Source: Methylosinus sp. LW4 (GTDB lineage Bacteria > Pseudomonadota > Alphaproteobacteria > Rhizobiales > Beijerinckiaceae). Taken from it: a stretch of DNA of 64,000 bases. Position numbers and translations under genes: made by a program. Location of the stretch: positions 1,769,748 through 1,833,747 of the forward strand of contig NZ_KB900626.1 in NCBI RefSeq assembly GCF_000379125.1, written 5' to 3'. Every line of letters begins with the position of its first letter. The first letter of the stretch is position 1. Shown one piece after another: positions 29,151-38,250 of the stretch. The notes beneath the pieces are model-generated. The model was not told the origin of the DNA. It did no database searches and was given only the letters and a program-made list of their open reading frames with translations.

Positions 29151-29483
29151 TCAGCTCCGTGGACCAAAAAACACGATTGCGGCCCCGGCTAGACAAATTG
29201 TCGCACCCGTCGCATCCCATCGATCGGGAGCGCGCCCTTCCACCGCCCACAACCAGAAGAGCGAGAGCGCGATATAGACGCCGCCGTAAGCCGCATAGGC
29301 CCGGCCCGCCGCCTCGGCCTCGACGCGGGTGAGGAGAGCCGCGAAGACGATCAACGACGCGACGCCGGGCAAGGACCAGAGCGGCGACCTCCCGAGCCGC
29401 AGCCATGCCCAAAAGGCGTAGCAGCCGGCAATCTCGGCTACGGCGGCCCCCAGATAGACGGCGAAAACGCCCGCGACATTCAC
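29151..29483 (-). CDS. YnfA-family (UPF0060) small membrane protein
   Basis: 110-residue protein with four membrane helices and hardly any loops. The family signature is easily seen: [20 protein letters not shown] at the start, then [20 protein letters not shown], and [16 protein letters not shown] at the end. It resembles small multidrug resistance transporters in size and fold, but no general substrate is established. I use the GTG at 29483 because it overlaps the stop of the upstream arsC-like gene in a GTGA, a sign of translational coupling. An ATG at 29519 would add a stretch that lies within arsC and is not family-like. Confidence 0.88.
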   Translation of the reverse strand: MNVAGVFAVYLGAAVAEIAGCYAFWAWLRLGRSPLWSLPGVASLIVFAALLTRVEAEAAGRAYAAYGGVYIALSLFWLWAVEGRAPDRWDATGATICLAGAAIVFFGPRS

Positions 29484-29830
29484 GCGAGCAGCGCCTCGAC
29501 GGCCTCCGGCGGGCGGCACAGCGCGGCCTTGTCGCCGATGACGACGATCGGCCGCTCGATCAGAATCGGATTCTTCTCGATCGCGTCGAAAATCGCCTCG
29601 TCCTTCACGGAAAGGTCGCCGAGGCCGAGCTCCTCATAGGGCGTGCCGCGCTTGCGGAGGATGTCCCTTACGCCCTTGCCCATCTGCTTCAGCAGCGCCT
29701 TCAGCGCCTTTCGGTCCGGCGGCGTCTTCAAATATTGCACCACCTCCGGCTCGAGCCCGGCCTCCTTCAGCCGCGCCAGCACCTTGCGGGATGTGCCGCA
29801 GGCGGGATTATGGTAGATGACGACCTTCAT
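29480..29830 (-). CDS. arsC: ArsC-family (glutaredoxin-type) arsenate reductase
   Basis: 116-residue thioredoxin-fold protein. The active-site loop is [13 protein letters not shown], where the Cys is the arsenate nucleophile. The later conserved [11 protein letters not shown] and LCRPPEAV blocks carry the two arginines used for oxyanion binding. It ends soon after the LCRPP block, about 25 residues shorter than plasmid-encoded ArsC of E. coli, as is common for chromosomal alphaproteobacterial members. It is coupled by a 4-base overlap to ynfA. There is no arsR or arsB nearby, so a role in arsenic resistance is not certain; members of this family also include Spx/YffB-like proteins. Confidence 0.88.
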   Translation of the reverse strand: MKVVIYHNPACGTSRKVLARLKEAGLEPEVVQYLKTPPDRKALKALLKQMGKGVRDILRKRGTPYEELGLGDLSVKDEAIFDAIEKNPILIERPIVVIGDKAALCRPPEAVEALLA

Positions 29831-30131
29831 CGAGCCCCCCGGATCATGTTAGCGTGCGTGAGCATAGCCCCGTCCGCGCGCAGAGCGAAGCGGCGGCGCG
29901 GCGCGTTCACGGGCCGCGTTCGGGAATACGCATTAACCACAGGACGCGAAAGGCGATGGAAGCGGCCAGTATGGATGACGATATTTCTTCATATCCTTTT
30001 CCGATCATGCCCGCAGGGTCGGCGTTTGGACCGAAAACGCCCACAATCTCGAGGTCGACTGGCGCCGCAGCGGCGGCTCTTTCGCCCTTCCGGCGCCGCC
30101 GCCCGCGCCGTTTCCCGGAGAACGACAAGCA
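29831..30131. other. Gene-free interval between arsC and glmM
   Basis: About 300 bases between divergent genes. An open frame from 29854 overlaps the glmM start and has an unlikely Arg/Pro composition, so I do not call it. No consensus promoter stands out. Confidence 0.45.
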
Positions 30132-31481
30132 ATGACGCGCAGCTATTTCGGCACCGACGGCATTCGCGGACGCGCCAATCAGAAGATCACGCCCGAGCTC
30201 GCCCTCAAGGTCGGCCAGGCGGCCGGCCTCGTGTTCAATCGCGACAGCGAGCGGCGCCACCGCGTCGTCATCGGCAAGGACACGCGGCTCTCCGGCTATA
30301 TGATCGAATATGCGCTGGTCGCCGGCTTCACCTCCGTCGGCATGGAGGTGCTGCTGCTCGGCCCCATGCCGACGCCGGCCGTCGCCATGCTGACGCGCTC
30401 CATGCGCGCCGATCTCGGCGTGATGATCTCGGCCTCGCACAATCTCTACGAGGACAATGGCATCAAGCTGTTCGGCCCGGACGCATTCAAGCTGTCCGAC
30501 GAGACCGAGGCGGAGATCGAGAAGCTGCTCGACCGCGATCTGACCAGCCGGCTCGCCGGGCCGCACGAACTCGGCCGCGCCAAGCGCGTCGAGGACGTGC
30601 GCGCCCGCTATATCGAATACGCCAAGCGCACGCTGCCGCGGAACATGAGCTTCGAGGGGCTGCGCGTCGTGCTCGATTGCGCCAATGGCGCCGCCTATAA
30701 GGTGGCGCCGGAAGCGCTATGGGAGCTCGGCGCCGAGGTCATCACCATCGGCGACCAGCCGGACGGCTTCAACATCAATCGCGACGTCGGCTCCACGGCC
30801 CCGCAAGCGCTGCGCGACAAGGTGCGCGAGATGCGCGCCGATGTCGGCATAGCGCTCGACGGCGACGCCGATCGCGTCATCATGGTCGACGAGCTCGGCC
30901 ATGTGATCGACGGCGATCAGCTGATGGCGGTGGTCGCGCGCAGCTGGCGCGACGAGGGATTGCTCGCCAAGCCCGGCGTCGTCGCCACCATCATGTCCAA
31001 TCTCGGCTTCGAGCGCCATTTGCAGGGGCTGGGCCTCAATCTCGAGCGCACAGCGGTCGGCGACCGCTATGTCATCGAGCGCATGCGCGAGCTCGGTTAC
31101 AATCTCGGCGGCGAGCAATCGGGCCATGTGATCCTCTCCGATTACGGCACCACCGGCGACGGACTCGTCACCGCCATGCAGGCGCTCGCCGCGGTCAAAA
31201 AGCTGAATCGCAATGTGAGCGAGGTGTGCCGCTGCTTCGAGCCGCTGCCGCAAGTACTCAAAAATGTGCGGGCGCGCGGCGCGCGGGCGCTGGAGCAGGC
31301 CCCCGTCGTCGCAGCGATCGAGGAAGGCCGCCGCCGCCTCGAGGGCTCCGGCCGTCTCGTCATCCGCCCCTCTGGCACAGAGCCGGTCATTCGCGTGATG
31401 GGCGAAGGCGACGACCCGGAGATCGTCGGCAGCGTCGTGGACGATATTTGCGACGCCCTCACGCGGGCCGAGGCGGCGTAA
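30132..31481 (+). CDS. glmM: Phosphoglucosamine mutase
   Basis: 449-residue alpha-D-phosphohexomutase that turns glucosamine-6-phosphate into glucosamine-1-phosphate for UDP-GlcNAc, and so for peptidoglycan and lipid A. The N-terminus [12 protein letters not shown], the phosphoserine loop [19 protein letters not shown], the metal loop LDGDADRVI and the sugar-binding GGEQSGHVI are all intact. The phosphate-binding [12 protein letters not shown] lies near the C-terminus. In many Rhizobiales glmM follows ftsH closely. Here 1.6 kb with the arsC-ynfA pair and palindromic repeats intervenes. Confidence 0.97.
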   Translation: MTRSYFGTDGIRGRANQKITPELALKVGQAAGLVFNRDSERRHRVVIGKDTRLSGYMIEYALVAGFTSVGMEVLLLGPMPTPAVAMLTRSMRADLGVMISASHNLYEDNGIKLFGPDAFKLSDETEAEIEKLLDRDLTSRLAGPHELGRAKRVEDVRARYIEYAKRTLPRNMSFEGLRVVLDCANGAAYKVAPEALWELGAEVITIGDQPDGFNINRDVGSTAPQALRDKVREMRADVGIALDGDADRVIMVDELGHVIDGDQLMAVVARSWRDEGLLAKPGVVATIMSNLGFERHLQGLGLNLERTAVGDRYVIERMRELGYNLGGEQSGHVILSDYGTTGDGLVTAMQALAAVKKLNRNVSEVCRCFEPLPQVLKNVRARGARALEQAPVVAAIEEGRRRLEGSGRLVIRPSGTEPVIRVMGEGDDPEIVGSVVDDICDALTRAEAA

Positions 31482-31574
31482 GGCGCGAAAGGCAAAAAGC
31501 GCCGCGGACGGAAACGCCATGGCTGCGCGGCGCAGCCTCAGAAGGATAGATGCAAGGCTGGAGGATAGTTAGCG

Positions 31575-31832
31575 ATGGCGACGGCCGCAGAATTCCGTGC
31601 TGAATTACGCTCGAGGTTTCACACAGCAGAGGCTGCAGGCTGCAACACTCTCGATGTCATAGCCCGCGATCTTCATGACGCCGCTCAAATGGCTAATCCG
31701 ACCCGAACCCAACGTTTCCCGAATTGTTGCAGCGTGATGCGGCAAGAGCAGCGAGTCGGGATCGACATCGTCATATCTGAGAAGGCTAGCGACGGACCGA
31801 ACTTCGCGATTCGCTATCGCTTGCCACGATAG
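31575..31832 (+). CDS. Small conserved-looking hypothetical protein
   Basis: 85-residue cytoplasmic protein. A GGAGG sequence lies 11 bases before the ATG. The layout is an N-terminal helix (AEFRAELRSRFHTAEAAG), a central short segment with a Cys pair and RQE (FPNCCSVMRQEQR), and a C-terminal strand ending FAIRYRLPR. From memory this layout, especially the CC-VMR and the end IRYRLPR, recurs in short alphaproteobacterial proteins of unknown function. I cannot name the family. The codon use is a little less GC-rich than in its neighbours. It stands alone between glmM and the second barrel gene. Confidence 0.68.
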   Translation: MATAAEFRAELRSRFHTAEAAGCNTLDVIARDLHDAAQMANPTRTQRFPNCCSVMRQEQRVGIDIVISEKASDGPNFAIRYRLPR

Positions 31833-32002
31833 ACTCTGTCTCGCAGCCCATGCGTCGCATTCAATGTATTTCGACAAATCACAGCTACCTACATCGTCGG
31901 TAAGGTTAACTCCACTTTAAGCGTTCTCGCTCAATCTTCCTTCACATTGGCTTAGCGCCAAGGGTCCGCGCCGCGGTCCTCTATCGTGAAGGGAAGACAT
32001 AA

Positions 32003-32851
32003 ATGGGCAAGACGAGAGCCCTCTTCATAGCGGCCGCGTTCGCTTCCGCCATGACCATGAGCTTCAGCGCATTCGCCGCCGATCTTCTGCTGCCGCCGCC
32101 TCCGCCGGTCGAGCCGCCGCCGCCCGCCGATTTCGGCGGCTGGTATCTGCGCGGCGACGTCGGCGTCGGCGTGAATCAGCTTTCCAACCTGCGCTCGACC
32201 TTCGATCCGACCGTCCTCGTGCCGGCGCCGCAGTTCGATCAATATTCGATCGGCGACAGCGCTTTCGCGGGCGGCGGCGTCGGCTATCAGATCAACAACT
32301 GGTTCCGCGTCGATGTGACCGGCGAATATCGCACCGCCGCCAATTATCGCGCCACGCAGAGCTACGCCAATATCTTCGGCCTCGCCTGCGGCGTGCGCTG
32401 CTATGACATCTATAGCGCGCAGCACAGCGCGGCGGTGTTCCTGGCGAATGGCTATGTCGATCTCGGCACTTGGTACGGCGTCACGCCCTTCGTCGGCGGC
32501 GGCGTCGGCGTCGCGGTCAATTGGCTGAACAATCTCTATGACCTCTCGGCGCAGCCGGCCGGCGGCTTCGGCATCGCCCAGGACGCGACCAAGACCAATT
32601 TCGCCTGGGCCGTGATGGCGGGTCTCGCCTATAACATCACGCCCAATTTCAAGGTCGAGCTCGGCTACCGCTATCTCGACATGGGCAAGTTCCAAACCAA
32701 TGTGATCGGCTGCCAGGCCGCCGGCTGCGCGGGCGAGCGCCAGAGCTTCCAGCTCGCCTCGCACGACATTCGCCTCGGCTTCCGCTACGCGCTGCTGGCG
32801 CCGGCCCCGGTGCTGCTGGCGCCTCCCGGCCCGCTGGTCCGCAAATACTGA
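32003..32851 (+). CDS. Outer-membrane beta-barrel protein
   Basis: 282-residue exported protein. The signal peptide ends with SFSAFAA near residue 27 and is followed by a Pro-rich linker (LLLPPPPPVEPPPPADFGG). An eight-strand barrel of the OmpA/Omp25 type begins at GWYLRGDVGVGVNQ. The strands LGYRYLDMGKF and HDIRLGFRYALL mark the end, after which comes a Pro-rich tail ending RKY, like that of the barrel at 6875. Two cysteine pairs (near residues 128-133 and 236-240) are unusual for barrels and could form loop disulfides. A terminator lies at 32877-32912. Confidence 0.87.
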   Translation: MGKTRALFIAAAFASAMTMSFSAFAADLLLPPPPPVEPPPPADFGGWYLRGDVGVGVNQLSNLRSTFDPTVLVPAPQFDQYSIGDSAFAGGGVGYQINNWFRVDVTGEYRTAANYRATQSYANIFGLACGVRCYDIYSAQHSAAVFLANGYVDLGTWYGVTPFVGGGVGVAVNWLNNLYDLSAQPAGGFGIAQDATKTNFAWAVMAGLAYNITPNFKVELGYRYLDMGKFQTNVIGCQAAGCAGERQSFQLASHDIRLGFRYALLAPAPVLLAPPGPLVRKY

Positions 32852-32876
32852 TCCGACGCTTCTCCGAAGCCTCTGG

Positions 32877-32912
32877 GCGCGCGGCTTGCGAGAGCCGCGC
32901 GCCTTTTGTTTT
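32877..32912 (+). terminator. Rho-independent terminator after the second barrel gene
   Basis: A 10-bp stem (GCGCGCGGCT, 32877-32886, with 32893-32902) is followed by CTTTTGTTTT, 25 bases after the stop. Confidence 0.88.
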
Positions 32913-32992
32913 GCGCGTGCGCCGTCGCAATCCTCTGGACGAGCAGCCCCGCCCCTCTCGCGGGACGGCGCAAAATCGGCCATATCTCCCGC

Positions 32993-34585
32993 ATGGCCAA
33001 GCGTCCCGCCAAATCCCCCGCCCCCGAGGGCGATGATCCCGCCCCGCCGATCGCCGCCGGGCCCAATGTGCCGGAGCTGTCCGTCTCCGAGCTCGCCAAC
33101 GCCTTGAAGCGCACGGTGGAGGATCGCTTCGGCCATGTGCGCGTGCGCGGCGAGATCACCAATTATCGGGGGCCGCACTCCTCCGGCCATGTCTATTTCA
33201 GCCTGAAGGACCAGAACGCCCGCCTCGACGCAGTGATCTGGAAGATGACCTTCCTGCGCCTGCGCGTGAAGCCGCAAGAGGGGCTGGAAGTCGTCGCCAC
33301 CGGCAAGATCAGCACGTTTCCAGGCAAATCCTCCTATCAGATCGTCATCGAGACATTGGAGCCGGCCGGCGCCGGCGCGCTGATGGCTCTGCTCGACGAG
33401 CGGCGCAAGCGCCTCGCGGCCGAAGGGCTGTTCGACGCCGAACGCAAAAAGCCCCTGCCCTTCCTGCCCCTCGTCGTGGGCGTCGTCACCTCGCCGACCG
33501 GCGCGGTGATTCGCGACATATTGCACCGGCTGCTCGATCGCTTTCCGCGCCGCGTGCTGGTCTGGCCGGTTCGCGTGCAGGGGGAAACCTGCGCGGCCGA
33601 GGTCGCCGCGGCGATCGACGGCTTCAACGCTCTGCCCGTGGGCGGGCCTATTCCACGGCCGGATGTGCTGATCGTCGCACGCGGCGGCGGCTCGCTCGAG
33701 GATTTGTTCGGCTTCAATGAGGAGATCGTGGTGCGCGCGGCCGCGGCCAGCGCCATTCCGCTGGTCTCGGCAATCGGCCATGAGACCGACACCACGCTCA
33801 TCGATTTCGCCGCCGATCTTCGCGCCCCCACCCCCACGGGCGCCGCAGAAAAATGCGTGCCCGTGCGCGCCGAGCTCATCGAGCAGACGGCCAATCTCGC
33901 CCGCCGCCTCGGCGGGGCGGAGCGGCGGCTTCTCGACGCCAATCGTCGCCACCTCGCCTCGCTGCAACGTGTGCTGCCGGCGGGGGCGCAATTGCTGCTC
34001 GCTCCCGCCCAGCGCGCCGATCGCGCCGGCGAGCGGCTGCGCGGCAATTTGCGACGCGCGCTGGACGGCCGCCGCCTCGCGCTCTCGCGCGTCTCCCATG
34101 TGCTGGCCCGCCATTCCCCGCAGGCGGAGCTGGCGCGCGCCTCCGAGCGGCTGAAGGGCCTGCACGCCCGCCTGCGCCAGGGCCTCGCCGCCCGCCTCGC
34201 CCTCTCCCGCCGGGAGGCCGAGGGCGCGCAGAGGCGGCTCGACCATGCCGAGCAGCGGCTGCGCTCGGCCTTCATCCGCATATTGGACGAGCGGCAGGCG
34301 CGGCTCGACCGGCTCGATCAGCTGAGGCTTTCCCTCGGCTACAAGCAGGTACTCGCGCGCGGCTTCGCGCTGGTGCGAGACGAGGCCGATAACTTGTTGC
34401 GGCGTGCTGGCGACGTCACGCTTGGCGCACGCGTGAAGATTCAATTCGCCGATGGAGAAATCGCGGCCCGGGCAGAAAGCGGTTCCCCCTCTGAATCCGG
34501 CGGCGCGTCGCCCGCTCCGGCCCCTATCGCACGGCCGAAGCGCGGAAAAGACAAGGGCGGCGGCGACCAGGGCTCACTCTTTTGA
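32993..34585 (+). CDS. xseA: Exodeoxyribonuclease VII large subunit
   Basis: 530-residue nuclease subunit that degrades single-stranded DNA together with XseB. The N-terminal OB domain has VRVRGEITNYRGPHSSGHVYFSL. The catalytic core has VTSPTGAVIRDILHRL, the Gly-rich VLIVARGGGSLEDLFGFNEE and the conserved ISAIGHETDTTL-like block. The Arg/Ala-rich helical region that follows (about 310-450) is the coiled-coil part that binds XseB, and the end SLGYKQVLARGFALV is the usual tail. I start it at the ATG at 32993, since the frame upstream runs through the preceding terminator. xseB is not in the window. Confidence 0.96.
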   Translation: MAKRPAKSPAPEGDDPAPPIAAGPNVPELSVSELANALKRTVEDRFGHVRVRGEITNYRGPHSSGHVYFSLKDQNARLDAVIWKMTFLRLRVKPQEGLEVVATGKISTFPGKSSYQIVIETLEPAGAGALMALLDERRKRLAAEGLFDAERKKPLPFLPLVVGVVTSPTGAVIRDILHRLLDRFPRRVLVWPVRVQGETCAAEVAAAIDGFNALPVGGPIPRPDVLIVARGGGSLEDLFGFNEEIVVRAAAASAIPLVSAIGHETDTTLIDFAADLRAPTPTGAAEKCVPVRAELIEQTANLARRLGGAERRLLDANRRHLASLQRVLPAGAQLLLAPAQRADRAGERLRGNLRRALDGRRLALSRVSHVLARHSPQAELARASERLKGLHARLRQGLAARLALSRREAEGAQRRLDHAEQRLRSAFIRILDERQARLDRLDQLRLSLGYKQVLARGFALVRDEADNLLRRAGDVTLGARVKIQFADGEIAARAESGSPSESGGASPAPAPIARPKRGKDKGGGDQGSLF

Positions 34586-34686
34586 AACCACGCGGCAAAT
34601 TTCCGCTCGGCGTGCGCCATCGCCTCAGCGGCGCGGTTGCGCAGCGAAACGGCGCTCGCCATATGCTCGAACAGGAGGCCAGCTCC

Positions 34687-35166
34687 ATGTTCAAGCGCTC
34701 TTCCTCGCCACAGTCGGATGGTCTGAGGCTCCAGGCCATGGACGCCGATGATCTCTCCTGCCTCTCCGCTCTGCTCCAGGATGCGCTGGTGCGGGTCGGA
34801 GACATCGCCTTTCTGCCCGAGCAGCGGCGCTTCGCCTTCGTCGGCTGCCGCTACGACTGGGCCGCCGCCGAGCAGGGCAAGCGTGAACGCTGCCATGCGG
34901 GCGTCCATTTCGACGGGGTGCGGCGGGTGCGCCAGCTCAAAATCCCCCGCGCCGAGCCCGAAGCGATTTTGGACCTTCTGGCCGTCACTTTCGAGCCCGC
35001 CGCCGAGCCTCCGGGGGGCGTCGTCACGCTGATTTTTGCCGGCGGAGCGGCGATTTCCCTCGATGTGGAATGCGTCGAGGCCCGCCTTCAGGACCTCGGT
35101 CCGCGCTGGGCCGCGAAGGCCTGTCCGTCACATGAGCTTGACGAAGACGGCGAGGGAGGGTCATGA
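34687..35166 (+). CDS. DUF2948 family protein
   Basis: 159-residue protein. I start it at the ATG at 34687 because AGGAGG lies 9 bases before it. The family pattern is clear: LRLQAMDADDLSCLSALLQDALVRVGDIAFLP, then RRFAFVGCRYDW and the end SLDVECVEARLQDLGPRW, each in the expected place. The function is unknown. In Rhizobiales it regularly sits directly before hisD, as here (28-base gap), so it is probably part of the hisD operon. Confidence 0.9.
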   Translation: MFKRSSSPQSDGLRLQAMDADDLSCLSALLQDALVRVGDIAFLPEQRRFAFVGCRYDWAAAEQGKRERCHAGVHFDGVRRVRQLKIPRAEPEAILDLLAVTFEPAAEPPGGVVTLIFAGGAAISLDVECVEARLQDLGPRWAAKACPSHELDEDGEGGS

Positions 35167-35194
35167 CAACCGGAAATACCGGTTGGAGAAGAAC

Positions 35195-36496
35195 ATGACT
35201 TGGCGATTGGATGCGTCGGCGGCGGATTTCGAGGAGCGCTTCACCGCGCTGCTGGCGACGAAGCGCGAGGCCGCCCAGGACGTCGACGACACGGTCCGCG
35301 GCATTATCGAGGAAGTGGCCGCCCGGGGCGACGCCGCGCTGATCGACTATTCCAAGCGCTTCGACCATATCGACCTCGCGCAGACCGGCATCGCGCTGAC
35401 GAAAGCCGAGATCGACGCGGCGGAGGCCAAGGTCCCGAAGGAGACGCTCGAAGCGCTCGACCTCGCCCACGCCCGCATCGCGGCCTTCCACGAGCGCCAG
35501 CGCCCGCAGGACCTGCGCTATAAGGACGCAGCCGGCGTCGAGCTCGGCTGGCGCTGGAGCGCGCTCGAATCGGTCGGCCTCTATGTGCCGGGCGGCACCG
35601 CCTCCTACCCCTCCTCCGTGCTGATGAACGCCGTGCCGGCCAAGGTGGCCGGCGTCGATCGGCTGGTGATGGTGGTCCCCGCCCCGCATGGGGTGATCGA
35701 CCCGCTGGTGCTGGCCGCGGCCAAGCGCGCCGGCGTCGACGAGGTCTATCGCGTCGGCGGCGCGCAGGCCGTCGCGGCGCTCGCCTATGGCACCGAGACG
35801 ATTCGCCCCGTGGCCAAGATCGTCGGCCCCGGCAACGCCTGGGTGGCCGCCGCCAAGCGCCGCGTCTTCGGCCTCGTCGGCATAGACATGATCGCCGGCC
35901 CTTCGGAAATTCTGGTGCTCGCCGACAAGACCGCCAATCCCGATTGGGTGGCGATCGATCTGCTCGCCCAGGCGGAGCATGACGAATCGGCGCAGTCGAT
36001 CCTCATCACCGACGATCCCGCCTTCGCCGACGCGGCCGCCGCCGCCGTGGAGCGCCAGCTGGCGACGCTGTCGCGCTTCGAGATCGCCTCCAAGAGCTGG
36101 CGCGACTATGGCGCGATCATCGTGACCAAGAGCCTCGCCGCTTCCATTCCGCTCGCCGACCGCATCGCCGCCGAGCATTTGGAGATCGTCTCTGAAGACG
36201 CCGAGGAATTGGCCGCCAAGGTGCGCAACGCCGGCGCGATCTTCATCGGCGCCTATACGCCGGAGGCGATCGGCGATTATGTCGGCGGCTCCAATCACGT
36301 TCTGCCGACGGCGCGCTCGGCGCGCTTCTCGTCGGGCCTCAGCGTGCTGGATTTCGTGAAGCGCACGTCGATCTTGAAGTGCGACGCCGCCTCGCTGAAG
36401 GCGATCGGCCCCGCCGCCGTCGCTCTCGGCGACGCCGAGCGGCTGCAGGCGCATGCGCGCTCTGTGGCCGTGCGCCTCGATCAGCGCGGGGCGTGA
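35195..36496 (+). CDS. hisD: Histidinol dehydrogenase
   Basis: 433-residue zinc enzyme that performs the last two oxidations of histidine synthesis, histidinol to histidine. The signature block is [20 protein letters not shown], with the zinc and substrate-binding residues in [12 protein letters not shown] and EHLEI. The NAD-binding [16 protein letters not shown] and the C-terminal [18 protein letters not shown] are intact. The ATG at 35195 follows GAGAAG. One base separates its stop from the next GTG start, so hisD, the UPF0262 gene and the phosphatase gene form a tight operon. Confidence 0.97.
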   Translation: MTWRLDASAADFEERFTALLATKREAAQDVDDTVRGIIEEVAARGDAALIDYSKRFDHIDLAQTGIALTKAEIDAAEAKVPKETLEALDLAHARIAAFHERQRPQDLRYKDAAGVELGWRWSALESVGLYVPGGTASYPSSVLMNAVPAKVAGVDRLVMVVPAPHGVIDPLVLAAAKRAGVDEVYRVGGAQAVAALAYGTETIRPVAKIVGPGNAWVAAAKRRVFGLVGIDMIAGPSEILVLADKTANPDWVAIDLLAQAEHDESAQSILITDDPAFADAAAAAVERQLATLSRFEIASKSWRDYGAIIVTKSLAASIPLADRIAAEHLEIVSEDAEELAAKVRNAGAIFIGAYTPEAIGDYVGGSNHVLPTARSARFSSGLSVLDFVKRTSILKCDAASLKAIGPAAVALGDAERLQAHARSVAVRLDQRGA

Positions 36497-36497
36497 G

Positions 36498-36977
36498 GTG
36501 GCGACGAGCGCGACCAAGCGGCTGATCTCCGTCACGCTCGATGAGGCATCCATCGGGCGCGGCACCGCGGATCAGGAGCATGAGCGCGCCATCGCCATCT
36601 ATGATCTCATCGAGGACAACAGCTTCGCGCTGGAAGGGCATGACGGCGGGCCTTACGCCCTCGTCATCGCCCTGCATGACGCCAAGCTCGTCTTCGACGT
36701 CCGCGACGAGGCCGGCGCCACTATCGTCACGCATATTTTGTCGCTGACGCCCTTCAAGCGTCTGCTGAAAGACTATTTTCTCGTTTGCGAGACCTATTAC
36801 GCCGCGATCCGTACCGCGACGCCGAGCCGGATCGAGGCGATCGACATGGGCCGGCGCGGGCTGCACAATGAGGGCGCGGCCCTGCTCGCCGAACGGCTGA
36901 AGGGCAAGATCGACTGCGACACGGACACTGCGCGCCGCCTCTTCACGCTGGTCACGGCCCTGCACTGGAAGGGCTGA
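36498..36977 (+). CDS. UPF0262 family protein
   Basis: 159-residue protein of unknown function that is a regular hisD neighbour in alphaproteobacteria. The GTG at 36498, one base after the hisD stop, gives the family-like N-terminus ([16 protein letters not shown]). Conserved blocks are [36 protein letters not shown] and [15 protein letters not shown], and the end [12 protein letters not shown] matches the family. An ATG at 36453 within hisD is possible but gives a non-family leader. Confidence 0.9.
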   Translation: MATSATKRLISVTLDEASIGRGTADQEHERAIAIYDLIEDNSFALEGHDGGPYALVIALHDAKLVFDVRDEAGATIVTHILSLTPFKRLLKDYFLVCETYYAAIRTATPSRIEAIDMGRRGLHNEGAALLAERLKGKIDCDTDTARRLFTLVTALHWKG

Positions 36978-36981
36978 GCCC

Positions 36982-37440
36982 ATGCCGGAGGGAGGCGGAC
37001 CCGTATCACGGCCGAGCGCCGTGCTGTTCGCCTGCACGCAGAACGCCGTGCGCTCGCCCATGGCCGAGGCGCTGGGGCGACATTATTTCGGCCGCGAGAT
37101 CTATTTCGCCTCCGCCGGCCTGAAGCGCGGCGAGCCCGACCCTTTCGCCATCGCCGCGATGGACGAGCTCGGCGTCGACATCTCCCGCCACAAGCCGCAC
37201 ACATTCGAGGATTTGGAAGATTCCAACTTCGATCTCATCGTGACCTTGTCGCCGGAGTCGCATCACAAGGCGCTGGAATTCACGCGCACAATGGCGGTCG
37301 ACGTCGTCTATTGGCCGACGCTCGACGCCACCGCGACCAGCGGCTCGCGCGAGACGATATTGGATTCTTATCGCGCCGTGCGGGATTCGCTGTCGAAACG
37401 CATTTTGAAGCTGCTGTCGGTGGAGCATGGATCGGATTGA
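36982..37440 (+). CDS. Low-molecular-weight phosphatase family protein
   Basis: 152-residue protein of the LMW protein-tyrosine phosphatase / arsenate reductase superfamily. The phosphate loop is FACTQNAVRSPMAE, with Cys-x5-Arg followed by Ser. The general-acid region near the C-terminus reads YWPTLDATATSG, where the usual Asp-Pro is Asp-Ala. It begins 4 bases after the UPF0262 stop, in the conserved hisD operon. In many relatives infA follows; here infA is absent and a palindromic repeat comes instead. Whether it acts on protein phosphotyrosine, arsenate or another phosphoester is not clear. Confidence 0.88.
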   Translation: MPEGGGPVSRPSAVLFACTQNAVRSPMAEALGRHYFGREIYFASAGLKRGEPDPFAIAAMDELGVDISRHKPHTFEDLEDSNFDLIVTLSPESHHKALEFTRTMAVDVVYWPTLDATATSGSRETILDSYRAVRDSLSKRILKLLSVEHGSD

Positions 37441-37454
37441 GGCGGCCCAAAGCA

Positions 37455-37528
37455 GTCATCGCGAGCGAAGCGAAGCGATCCAGGGGCCGCCCGACGACTC
37501 TGGATTGCTTCGCTCCGCTCGCAATGAC
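37455..37528. repeat. Palindromic intergenic repeat (GTCATNGCGAGCG type)
   Basis: Two 29-base arms (37455-37483 and 37500-37528) match as inverted repeats at 26 of 29 positions. All three differences are transitions compatible with G-U pairing. The arm beginning GTCATNGCGAGCG and ending ATCCAG is of a type scattered through many proteobacterial genomes. It lies between the convergent phosphatase and MAPEG genes. Confidence 0.85.
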
Positions 37529-37536
37529 GGGAAACG

Positions 37537-37947
37537 TCACCCACGCGCCAGAATAGCGAAGAGCAGCGTGAGCTGACAGGCGAAGCCGATGAGGAACATC
37601 GGCGTGCGCAGCCATGGCAGGCCGAGCGTGTAGACGACATAATGCGCGGCGCGCGAGGCGAAGAACAAGAGCGCTGCGAGCGCCGTCGCCGATGTGCCGC
37701 CGCCGACGATCTGAATCGTCAATGCGAGCACAGCGAAGACGACGAGATTTTCGATCATATTCGTATGGGCGCTCTTGGCGCGCTGCGCCCATGGCGCCTT
37801 CGTGGCCACATCATGCCGAGGATCGCTGAATGTCGCGATCGGCCCCAGCTCCAAAATGCGCTGCAGAATATAGGGAATCCACAAGACCGAGGCGAGGCCG
37901 GCGGTCAGCACGGTCCAATAGAGCTCGGGAGAAATTGCGTTGGTCAT
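37537..37947 (-). CDS. MAPEG family membrane protein
   Basis: 136-residue protein with four membrane helices, of the membrane-associated eicosanoid/glutathione metabolism family. The family pattern is seen in AQRAKSAHTNMIENLVVFAVL (the ANxxEN-type motif after helix 1) and in FFASRAAHYVVYTLGLPWLRT. A GAGGAG site lies just before the ATG. Bacterial members are poorly characterised; some are glutathione transferase-like. It is divergent from an HxlR regulator across a repeat-containing interval and may be its target. Confidence 0.88.
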   Translation of the reverse strand: MTNAISPELYWTVLTAGLASVLWIPYILQRILELGPIATFSDPRHDVATKAPWAQRAKSAHTNMIENLVVFAVLALTIQIVGGGTSATALAALLFFASRAAHYVVYTLGLPWLRTPMFLIGFACQLTLLFAILARG

Positions 37948-38080
37948 AGCGTGTCGCGCTCCTCATTCGTCGAAGACGAGAGGCAAGCTAGCGAAGCGAT
38001 TTCAATTGGTGAAGTACGCAGAAATATCGCTTATACTGACGTGTTATGTCGATACGGCAATAAATGATACTAATGCACGA
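37948..38080. promoter_or_regulatory. AT-rich divergent control region, MAPEG/HxlR
   Basis: A lower-GC stretch between divergent genes. AGTA (38013-38016) and TACT (38034-38037) form an inverted pair 17 bases apart. TATACT at 38032-38037 could be a -10 for the HxlR gene. The evidence is weak, since HxlR operators vary. Confidence 0.3.
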
Positions 38081-38083
38081 TCC

Positions 38084-38210
38084 ACCCTCCCCTTCAGGGG
38101 GAGGGTCGGCCGGCGATAGCCGGACGGGGTGGGGTTCAACGGCGAAGACTCGGGGCGTCACCCCCTCCCGAGCGCATTCGCGCTCGACCTCCCCCCCTCG
38201 AGGGGGAGGT
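38084..38210. repeat. Multi-hairpin intergenic mosaic repeat
   Basis: A 127-base block of several hairpins: ACCCTCCCC/GGGGAGGGT (38084-38092 with 38098-38106), a GCCGG-type hairpin, CGAGCGC/GCGCTCG (38169-38175 with 38180-38186) and ACCTCCCCC/GGGGGAGGT (38187-38195 with 38202-38210). It has the look of a Rhizobiales intergenic mosaic element. It ends 40 bases before the HxlR gene. Confidence 0.8.
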
Positions 38211-38250
38211 GGAAACGCCGCCCTCGGCGAGAAATTGAGAGCACCGTCAC

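Noticed and set aside
28784..29167. 127-codon open frame over the palindromic region on the minus strand
   Set aside because: It starts within unrelated sequence, runs through one arm of the hairpins and has no ribosome-binding site or recognisable product.
29854..30135. 93-codon open frame ahead of glmM
   Set aside because: Low-complexity Arg/Pro/Ala product overlapping the glmM start, with no ribosome-binding site.
31952..34444. 830-codon open frame opposite the barrel gene and xseA
   Set aside because: Crosses a strong terminator and two well-supported genes; composition is typical of an antisense frame.
38084..38210. CRISPR array from the repeated CCTCCCC/GGGGAGG blocks
   Set aside because: The repeats are inverted hairpins of different lengths, not direct repeats with uniform spacers, and no cas genes are present.
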